DNA from: Clostridiales bacterium | GTDB lineage: Bacteria > Bacillota > Clostridia > Christensenellales > Aristaeellaceae | Direction of reading: 5' to 3' | Assembly (NCBI GenBank): GCA_016930575.1 | Contig: JAFGGL010000054.1 | Span: forward strand, 1-46,827 | Length of the DNA: 46,827 nucleotides | Part shown: piece by piece, positions 41,640 to 46,827 of the stretch | Layout: the number at the start of each line of letters is the position of its first letter | How positions within the stretch are numbered: position 1 is the stretch's first letter | Notes under the pieces: generated by a model | Database searches by the model: none | What the model was told of the DNA's origin: nothing | Seen by the model: only the letters and a program-made list of their open reading frames with translations | Translations under genes and position numbers: made by a program

Positions 41640-42484
41640 CACCCGTCCACCTCTTCTTTAATCCTCACGCCTTCCGAGAGCAGCGCATACAGCGCGTCCT
41701 TGTCGTTCCCGTTGAGCGCCTTGCGGTATTCGGCCAGGGAATCCAGCAGGATATCCAGTTCCCGAACCAGCATATCGCGGTTCAGCAAAAACAACTCCAT
41801 CCACATGTTCGGGTCCAGCCAGGCGACGCGCGTCAGGTCGCGGTAGCTGCCGGCGGAAAACCCGTCGTGTTCGCGTGCCGTCGGGCTTTTGATGTACGCG
41901 TTGGACACGATGTGCGCAAGCTGCGAGGTGAACGCGATCATTTTGTCGTGCGTTTCCGGCGTGGTCACGGTCAGGCGGCCGAAACCGACGGGTCTGAGCG
42001 CTTTTTCCATCCGGTCGAACAGCCGGATATCGTCGGTTCTCTCTGGCACGAGTATCATGGACGCGCCGTCGAACAAATCCGCCGAACTGCTTTTGAAACC
42101 GGAGGTATGCTTGCCCGCCATCGGATGTCCGCCGACAAAGGCAAACCCGTGTTTCCCGGCGATGCTCCAGCACTGCTCGCATACCGCGCGCTTCACGCCG
42201 CAGCAGTCAAACACGATGGTTGTTGGCTTGATATGGGGAGCGACGCTTTCCAGGTACCGTATGGCGTCCGCCGGATAGACGGCGATCAAAATTGCGTCGC
42301 AATCAGCGATGGTTTCCGGGTTTAGTTCGCCGTCGATCGCTCCGTCCAGCTTGGCGATGCTTTGGATGGACGCGTTAAGGTCGTACCCGTACACGGCCTT
42401 TACCTGCGCGCGCTTGTAGGCTTTCGCCAGGGAACCGCCGATCAGCCCGAGTCCCGCGATGCCGACGGTCAACTCACTTTGCAT
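41639..42484 (-). CDS. tyrA: Prephenate dehydrogenase
   Basis: 281 residues. ATG at 42484 is preferred, since AGGTG sits 6 nt before it; a GTG at 42493 is part of that site. NAD loop GIAGLGLIGGSLAKA, then GGHPMAGKHTSGFKSS with the catalytic-region His, then TSQLAHIVSNAY and a C-terminal helical dimer domain. It makes 4-hydroxyphenylpyruvate, the tyrosine precursor. No ACT domain is attached, so tyrosine control would act elsewhere, for example at AroF. It begins 10 nt after the aroF stop. Confidence 0.94.
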   Translation of the reverse strand: MQSELTVGIAGLGLIGGSLAKAYKRAQVKAVYGYDLNASIQSIAKLDGAIDGELNPETIADCDAILIAVYPADAIRYLESVAPHIKPTTIVFDCCGVKRAVCEQCWSIAGKHGFAFVGGHPMAGKHTSGFKSSSADLFDGASMILVPERTDDIRLFDRMEKALRPVGFGRLTVTTPETHDKMIAFTSQLAHIVSNAYIKSPTAREHDGFSAGSYRDLTRVAWLDPNMWMELFLLNRDMLVRELDILLDSLAEYRKALNGNDKDALYALLSEGVRIKEEVDG

Positions 42485-42494
42485 AACCGGCACC

Positions 42495-43493
42495 TTAAAG
42501 CACCTCGCGTATCTTCTTTATCCGCTGCGCGATGTCCGTGAATTCCGCCGGGGTCACGGACTGCTGGCCGTCGGACAGGGCGTGTTGCGGATCGTTGTGC
42601 ACCTCGATCATCACGGCGTCCGCGCCGGCCGCGACGGCCGCCATCGCCATGGGCTTCACCAGCCTGGCGATGCCTGTGGCGTGGCTGGGATCCACCACCA
42701 CGGGCAGGTGGGTGAGGTCCTTGAGCAGCGGTATCGCCGACAGATCCAGGGTGTTTCGCGTATAGGTCTCAAAGGTGCGGATGCCGCGCTCGCAGAGCAT
42801 CACGTTGGGGTTGCCCTCGCTCATGATGTACTCGGCGCTCATCAGCAGTTCCTGCAGCGTGTTGGCAAGGCCGCGCTTCAATAAAACCGGCTTTTTGGTT
42901 TTCCCGACCTCTTTGAGCAATTCGAAATTCTGCATATTCCGCGCGCCGACCTGGATGACGTCCACATCCTCGAACAGCGGCAGGTGGTTGGCGTTCATGA
43001 TCTCGGTGACGATCGGCATGCCGGTCTGTTTCTTCGCTTCCAGCAGAAACTCGATGCCTTCGGCCTTCAGGCCCTGAAAATCATAGGGCGAGGTCCTGGG
43101 CTTGAACGCGCCGCCGCGCAGCAACGTTGCGCCGGCCGCCTTGGCACTCTGCGCGATGCCGACGATCTGTTCTTTGGACTCAACGGAACAGGGCCCCGCG
43201 ATGATCTGGAAATGACCGCCGCCGAGCTTGATCCCGTTGATGTCGATCACCGTCGATTCCGGATGGAATTTCCGGTTGGCGCTTTTGAACGGCTCCGAGA
43301 TGCGCATGACCGACTCGATGATATCCAGGCTGCGGAGCAGGTCGATATCGATGGACGAGGTATCGCCGATCAGGCCCAGTATCGTATGATACTGCCCCTT
43401 GGAGACGTGCACGTCCAAACTGCGGCTCTTAAACCAGTCAATCAGGTTGTCGATTTTTTCCTGCGGGATTCCGGGTTTCAACACTGCTACCAT
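42495..43493 (-). CDS. aroF: DAHP synthase (3-deoxy-7-phosphoheptulonate synthase), type I-beta
   Basis: 332 residues from the ATG at 43493 (AGGTG 7 nt upstream); an in-frame ATG 17 codons earlier would place the leader hairpin inside the gene and lacks a site. An N-terminal ferredoxin-like regulatory domain (1-~70, MVAVLKPGIPQEKI) precedes the barrel with IIAGPCSVES, LRGGAFKPRTSPYDFQG and VVDPSHATG. In related enzymes that domain binds tyrosine or phenylalanine for inhibition. It catalyses the entry step of the pathway and is the first gene of the operon. Confidence 0.95.
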   Translation of the reverse strand: MVAVLKPGIPQEKIDNLIDWFKSRSLDVHVSKGQYHTILGLIGDTSSIDIDLLRSLDIIESVMRISEPFKSANRKFHPESTVIDINGIKLGGGHFQIIAGPCSVESKEQIVGIAQSAKAAGATLLRGGAFKPRTSPYDFQGLKAEGIEFLLEAKKQTGMPIVTEIMNANHLPLFEDVDVIQVGARNMQNFELLKEVGKTKKPVLLKRGLANTLQELLMSAEYIMSEGNPNVMLCERGIRTFETYTRNTLDLSAIPLLKDLTHLPVVVDPSHATGIARLVKPMAMAAVAAGADAVMIEVHNDPQHALSDGQQSVTPAEFTDIAQRIKKIREVL

Positions 43494-43520
43494 ACTACTG
43501 CACCTACTTTGTAATAATGA

Positions 43521-43579
43521 GGGCATGCAAGGCTGACCTTGCATGTCCCTTAGTTCCCGTCGGGAAAGTTCGCCCTTAG
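43521..43579 (-). promoter_or_regulatory. Hairpin-rich leader of the aromatic operon
   Basis: A 12-bp stem with one bulge (43521-43532 with 43537-43549, tetraloop) is followed on the minus strand by TCATTATTA, 28 nt before the aroF start. Just upstream in the transcript is TTCCC/GGGAA (43554-43566). Two direct copies of CTAAGGG (minus strand; 43547-43553 and 43573-43579) bracket the smaller hairpin. This looks like an attenuator-type or ligand-sensing leader. No T-box signature is visible. Confidence 0.45.
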
Positions 43580-43673
43580 AACAGGCGGTTTCTGCTGTGG
43601 ATATTTCAAAACCAGACGCCGGAAAGTCTACGATATCACCGGAACATGCATAGTATACAGTCCGACCAGTTCA

Positions 43674-43703
43674 AATCTACCATATGGAGTTGTTCCATGT
43701 CAA
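43674..43703 (-). promoter_or_regulatory. Probable promoter of the aromatic operon
   Basis: On the minus strand TTGACA (43698-43703) and TAGATT (43674-43679) are 18 nt apart. The predicted transcript would have a leader of about 170 nt before aroF, containing the hairpins at 43521-43566. Confidence 0.5.
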
Positions 43704-43732
43704 TAACACGGACCATATTGGCTGTTTTTCGC

Positions 43733-44446
43733 TTAGCGCTGCTTTGCGTATATCCCGCAGCGGATCGCGCCGTTGGGGCAGGCGTCCACGCATTCCAGGC
43801 AGCTGATACATTCCGTGGAATCCGTTTTCCCGGATTTCACCATTTTATCGATAGAAAGCCCCATCGGGCAGGCTTTTGCGCATTTCCCGCAGGAGATGCA
43901 CTTGCCTGGGTCCACCTTCAGCCGGAAGCGGGGGATATGCAGGAGGTCGGCAAGTTTTTCGCCGACGATCATAAACGGCGCCATCCAGCAAAAGCTGTGG
44001 CACATGCCGCGTTTTCCTGTGAACAGCGTGAACAGGAAGATGATCGTGACCACCGCCACATAGACGATCAGGTACTGCGGATCGATCTCGAACTTGAACA
44101 TCGCGTCATCGGTCAGCGGCTTGTTTTTAATCCAGAGGCACACGATAAAACCGAACCAAACCGCCCAGATGATATATTTGGACAGATTTTTCCCCTTTCC
44201 GTTCCATCGGCGGTCGTTGGATTTTGAAATGGTATCCTGCATCGCACCGCCCGGACAGAGCCAGCCGCAGTAGAGGCGGCTGGTAACGATGGAAAGGATG
44301 AACATACCGAAAAACACCATCGCGCTGCCGCCGACGATGCCCTGCGTAGCGGAGAGAACGATCAGGTACGGGGACAGGAAGAAAAACGTCAGCGGGAATA
44401 GAAGCGCGGAAAACGTCAGGATGCCCTTGCGGATTTTTTGCCTCAT
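43733..44446 (-). CDS. NapH-like membrane 4Fe-4S protein
   Basis: 237 residues. Four or more membrane helices are present, with CGWLCPGGAMQD between helices as in the NapH/MauN/NosR family. The C-terminus has two 4Fe-4S motifs, CISCGKCAKACPMG and CISCLECVDACPNG. Such proteins pass electrons between the membrane pool and soluble partners. No nitrate, nitrous-oxide or methylamine genes accompany it, so the partner is unknown. GAGGTGG lies 7 nt before the ATG. It is upstream of aroF on the same strand but separated by 239 nt with a promoter, so it is probably not part of that operon. Confidence 0.9.
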   Translation of the reverse strand: MRQKIRKGILTFSALLFPLTFFFLSPYLIVLSATQGIVGGSAMVFFGMFILSIVTSRLYCGWLCPGGAMQDTISKSNDRRWNGKGKNLSKYIIWAVWFGFIVCLWIKNKPLTDDAMFKFEIDPQYLIVYVAVVTIIFLFTLFTGKRGMCHSFCWMAPFMIVGEKLADLLHIPRFRLKVDPGKCISCGKCAKACPMGLSIDKMVKSGKTDSTECISCLECVDACPNGAIRCGIYAKQR

Positions 44447-44571
44447 TGTAAATCCACCTCTTTCTGTATCAGATCGTTGACATCAAAGCCCGGGGTTTCG
44501 CAATGTTTGCCCCTGCAGCAGCCCAATCCTGTGGTATATAAATAAAGAAATACCATCGGGATGGTTCTGTC

Positions 44572-44649
44572 AATAGGCTTCATGAGATTTTAATCAATAA
44601 GCGGACGTGATGCAGTCTATACAAATAGGATTCATGGAATTCTAATGAT
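44572..44649. repeat. Imperfect 26-bp direct repeat, 52-bp period
   Basis: Units at 44572-44597 and 44624-44649 both read AATAGGnTTCATG then ATTnTAATnA, matching at about 20 of 26 positions. They lie in the 308-nt gene-free region between two divergent genes. They could be operator half-sites on one DNA face or a decayed duplication. Confidence 0.5.
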
Positions 44650-44693
44650 TACAGGCAGCGGTATCCTCATATGGCAATGGCAAAACCTTTGTC

Positions 44694-44722
44694 TTGCGCG
44701 TGCAGGCGGTTCCGGTTACAAT
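44694..44722 (+). promoter_or_regulatory. Probable promoter of the CDP-alcohol transferase gene
   Basis: TTGCGC (44694-44699), 17-nt spacer, TACAAT (44717-44722). The start codon is 33 nt further. Confidence 0.5.
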
Positions 44723-44754
44723 ATGCCTGACGGCAGCGGCATGAGGTGATCGGC

Positions 44755-45285
44755 ATGAAACACCTGGCGAACTATATCACGGCGTCCCGGTTTGTTTTTG
44801 CGGGGCTTCTTTTATTGACGGAGCCGTTTTCCGGGCTGTTCTGGGCATGGTATCTCTGCGGCGGCATCAGCGATCTGCTTGACGGCCCTGTGGCAAGGAA
44901 GCTCCGGCAGCAAAGCGCGTTCGGGGCGAAGCTGGACAGCGCGGCGGATTTTGCGTTCATCGTATGCGCCGTAGTTGCAATACTGCCGCGCATAGATTTT
45001 CCGGATTGGGCGTTGGTTATGATCGGCGCTATTGTACTGGTACGCTGCGTTACATACGGTGTTGGCTATATGAAGTACCGTACATTTGCCACGATGCATA
45101 CATATCTCAACAAAGCAACGGGCTTTCTGCTGTTGCTGTTCCCCGTGCTGTTTTGGCTGACGGGGATAAACGCAGCGAGCGGAATCATAGGCGGCATCGC
45201 TCTGCTTGCGGCGATAGAAGAACTGACGCTGATGATTCTCTCCCAAACGCTGGATCGCGACCGGAAGAGCATTTTCACTAAATAA
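44755..45285 (+). CDS. CDP-alcohol phosphatidyltransferase family protein
   Basis: 176 residues from the ATG 6 nt after GAGGTG (44743-44748); a GTG three codons earlier is within that site. About five helices are present. The family motif is complete: SDLLDGPVAR then GAKLDSAADF, the D-x2-DG-x2-AR-x8-G-x3-D-x3-D catalytic set that binds metal and CDP-diacylglycerol. Relatives make phosphatidylglycerol-phosphate, cardiolipin or phosphatidylinositol-type lipids. It is somewhat short and isolated, so it may be a secondary PgsA-like enzyme, not the essential one. Confidence 0.9.
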   Translation: MKHLANYITASRFVFAGLLLLTEPFSGLFWAWYLCGGISDLLDGPVARKLRQQSAFGAKLDSAADFAFIVCAVVAILPRIDFPDWALVMIGAIVLVRCVTYGVGYMKYRTFATMHTYLNKATGFLLLLFPVLFWLTGINAASGIIGGIALLAAIEELTLMILSQTLDRDRKSIFTK

Positions 45286-45707
45286 CTGCCGCGCATTGAT
45301 TACGGTTCGCAAAACGCATACCGTCCACCTCGCACGCAAGCCTGGCTGAACGAAAAGAAGAAAAGCGACGTGGCGGGCGAGAGGTGATGTTTCAATGAAA
45401 ATAAAACGTCGTCGCGGACTTGGTGAAGTCCGCGACGACGACTGGTATAGCCGTTCAGCAATTCATTCTTCGATAGGCTTCAATGTGTTGATATATAAGG
45501 GTTAGTGATAAACTGTGCAAAACGATACACATGTTTAGTAGATGGTCTAGAGGGTAAACTATAGGGTCAAAATTAGGTATAAAAATGCAACACAAACAGC
45601 CATTTGAAAACTCATTCCAAATGTTGCCGCACTACCGTTATCTGTTGTGCGTATTATACGAAATCAGACAATGAGGGACCGTTTGAATATCATATAATGA
45701 TCTTGAG
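45286..45707. other. 422-nt gene-poor region
   Basis: No convincing gene. It holds the hairpin at 45407-45440 and two tiny open frames (36 and 29 codons) without family resemblance. The right half is AT-rich. Confidence 0.5.
45407..45440 (-). terminator. Perfect 14-bp hairpin, terminator-like on the minus strand
   Basis: Arms 45407-45420 and 45427-45440 (CGTCGTCGCGGACT) pair perfectly around a 6-nt loop. Read on the minus strand it is followed by TTTTATTTTC, a U-tract. The nearest minus-strand gene ends 268 nt upstream at 45708, so either that mRNA has a long 3' end or a small minus-strand RNA ends here. Confidence 0.65.
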
Positions 45708-46385
45708 CTAATACTGAAATGCGATAGCATCAGCTGTTGAAGGAACAAGGCCGTGATCTGCATAATAGGTTATTATATTGTCTGGAACAGAATACCTTAT
45801 GATAATAGTGTTGCCGGGCGGGATACCAATCGCAGAATAACTGGTATAGTCCACATAGAGCAATTGCCCGTCCGCGTCTTTCAGAGCAAATACACAGTAA
45901 GGATAATATACGATATCCGATGTCTCATTGGTAATCTCGGCCACCATATAGTAGTATTTCCAATTGCCTTCCTGTACGATTTCGAATGTGGCGGTTACTG
46001 GAAGCAGTTTTGCTTCCTTGGTTGAGCTTATACCCATAACGTTCAGAGAGTAATCTGCGATTTCTGCGGCAGAGATATTTTCAGGATATAGGGTGTTAAA
46101 AGCGTATCCCTTTTCACCCGGCGCAAGCACATAAGGGTAACAATACACACGGTTTGTCGCTGCAACTGTATTGCCATCCGCATCGAAGATTTCAACAGTT
46201 CCCGCGCTGTATTCTACCGGCCTGTCGCCGGTATTCTCCACTTCAGCAAAGACCTTTACCTCAACAGAACCATATGAATCACTGGCGATCATGTGCTCCT
46301 GGATGACCGTGAGCTTGCCTGCTGCCAATGCTGATGCGCTGATTAAAGACAGCGCTAGAACAATGAGAAGTACCTTTTTAATCAT
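45708..46385 (-). CDS. Small secreted protein of unknown function
   Basis: 225 residues, AAGGAGGAATAGTT before the ATG. The signal peptide MIKKVLLIVLALSLISASA is cleaved near LAA|GK. The mature part looks like two similar Ig-like beta domains of the FxLYD type, with VEVKVFAEVENTGDRPVEY then EIFDADGNTVA, and YYYMVAEITNETSDIVYY then VFALKDADGQLL. No lipobox, anchor or enzyme motif is seen. The gene is AT-richer than its neighbours and stands alone with its own promoter. A cell-surface or secreted adaptor role is only a guess. Confidence 0.75.
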   Translation of the reverse strand: MIKKVLLIVLALSLISASALAAGKLTVIQEHMIASDSYGSVEVKVFAEVENTGDRPVEYSAGTVEIFDADGNTVAATNRVYCYPYVLAPGEKGYAFNTLYPENISAAEIADYSLNVMGISSTKEAKLLPVTATFEIVQEGNWKYYYMVAEITNETSDIVYYPYCVFALKDADGQLLYVDYTSYSAIGIPPGNTIIIRYSVPDNIITYYADHGLVPSTADAIAFQY

Positions 46386-46502
46386 AACTATTCCTCCTTG
46401 ATTATTGTTTACGGGAGTTCAATTAAGTCCGGCGGTCGTCATTTATGTGTTTGAACTTAAGTAGGTCAATCAGTAATATATTCATTCTTTATACTATCAT
46501 TA

Positions 46503-46530
46503 ATTATATTCTCGAATGAAGAAATGTCAA
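46503..46530 (-). promoter_or_regulatory. Sigma-A promoter of the small secreted protein
   Basis: On the minus strand a perfect TTGACA (46525-46530) and perfect TATAAT (46503-46508) are 16 nt apart. The leader would be about 110 nt, in very AT-rich DNA. Confidence 0.75.
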
Positions 46531-46707
46531 TACATTCTAAAATAATCGGAACCAATGGAAGTCCGGAAGAGTCCTTTTACGGATCTGCTTCTTCCCATAA
46601 TACCCGAATTCTGTCTCACAAGTAAGTTACTTTACACGCTTATCATAGGAAAAGGTGGAGTTGCAGTGAAATTTTGTGGCAAACCGTCAAATGAAAGCAA
46701 AGAAACA

Positions 46708-46733
46708 GCCTTGTACCCCTTATGATACAAGGC
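46708..46733 (-). terminator. Terminator of tRNA-Leu
   Basis: GCCTTGTA (46708-46715) pairs perfectly with TACAAGGC (46726-46733) around 10 nt. On the minus strand it is followed by TGTTTCTTT. It lies 8 nt after the tRNA 3' end. Confidence 0.75.
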
Positions 46734-46741
46734 ATTTCTAT

Positions 46742-46826
46742 TGGTGCGGTCGATGGGACTTGAACCCATACTCGGTTAAGAACACGCCCCTCAAACGTGC
46801 GCGTATGCCAATTCCGCCACGACCGC
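46742..46826 (-). tRNA. tRNA-Leu, anticodon GAG
   Basis: 85 nt including an encoded CCA. The acceptor stem GCGGTCG/CGACCGC has discriminator A. The anticodon stem CACGT/GCGTG holds the loop TTGAGGG, giving anticodon GAG (codons CUC/CUU). The long variable arm (about 46769-46784) and the GGTTCAAGTCC T-arm are typical of class II tRNA-Leu. The 5' end is 1 nt from the window edge, so its promoter is outside. Confidence 0.95.
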
Positions 46827-46827
46827 A

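Noticed and set aside
43494-43544. Extended aroF N-terminus (17 extra residues)
   Set aside because: The extension (MQGQPCMPSLLQSRCSS) lacks a ribosome site and covers the leader hairpin; family members begin MVAVLKPG-like.
43494-43673. T-box riboswitch or leader peptide upstream of aroF
   Set aside because: No AGGGTGG-type T-box bulge and no tandem aromatic codons; a frame with Trp and Phe starts upstream of the predicted transcription start.
45395-45505. 36-codon frame starting after AGAGGTGATG and running through the hairpin at 45407
   Set aside because: The protein sequence is dictated by the palindrome (KIKRRRGLGEVRDDDW), which is better explained as an RNA stem; no other support.
45585-45674. 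29-codon frame (MQHKQPFENSFQML start)
   Set aside because: No Shine-Dalgarno sequence, no known similarity; too short to support.
1-46827. CRISPR arrays, prophage genes, integrases or transposases
   Set aside because: No regularly spaced repeats and no phage or transposition proteins were found on either strand.

Overview
The window reads as a chromosomal segment of a Clostridia-like Bacillota (Firmicutes), possibly near Christensenellales. The evidence is strong AGGAGG-type ribosome binding sites, TTG and GTG starts, sigma-A promoters, and several families typical of Clostridia (DUF6273, DUF5058, DUF5317, DUF5685). Base composition is roughly mid-50s percent GC, with clearly AT-richer patches. 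No phage, insertion sequence or CRISPR array is visible. The taxonomic placement is an inference from gene content only.

Left part (1-12.6 kb): the 3' end of a large Cna-B/pilin-type surface protein is followed by an orphan peptide-type solute-binding protein. Next, starting at a consensus promoter, come seven secreted proteins: a DUF6273 protein, a PIG-L deacetylase fused to a phosphodiester glycosidase, two CapA-like proteins flanking a convergent leucine-rich-repeat protein, an NlpC/P60-like protein and an amidase_3 muramoyl-amidase. Together they look like a cell-envelope and surface-glycopolymer remodelling island.

Middle part (12.6-30.2 kb): an EF-G-like GTPase and a PfkB sugar kinase precede a carbohydrate-uptake locus. 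An AraC regulator and a GH65 phosphorylase-family gene run on the minus strand. Divergent from them are a sugar-binding protein, two permeases and a GH13 alpha-glucosidase with the valine that marks alpha-1,6 specificity. No ABC ATPase is present. Directly downstream is a cytosolic LacI-type sugar-binding domain fused to a diguanylate cyclase, which suggests sugar-to-c-di-GMP signalling. Then comes a compact operon of two small polytopic membrane proteins (DUF5058 plus a partner) and a membrane-anchored M20 peptidase.

30.4-35.4 kb: an unnamed conserved protein, a 25-codon membrane microprotein enclosed in a large inverted repeat, an HD-GYP c-di-GMP phosphodiesterase and a DUF5317 protein, followed by a DUF5685 / J-domain / zinc-ribbon trio.

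Right part (35.4-46.8 kb, mostly minus strand): a complete, tightly overlapping aromatic amino-acid operon in the order aroF-tyrA-aroB-aroA-aroC-pheA-aroE/K fusion-aroQ. It covers every step from DAHP synthesis to phenylpyruvate and 4-hydroxyphenylpyruvate, and has a hairpin-rich leader before aroF. Flanking it are a NapH-like membrane ferredoxin, a CDP-alcohol phosphatidyltransferase, a small secreted protein and a tRNA-Leu(GAG) at the window edge. The least-described units are the surface island with its deacetylase-glycosidase fusion, the sugar-sensing cyclase, the DUF5058/M20 operon, and the microprotein locus built from split terminator arms.
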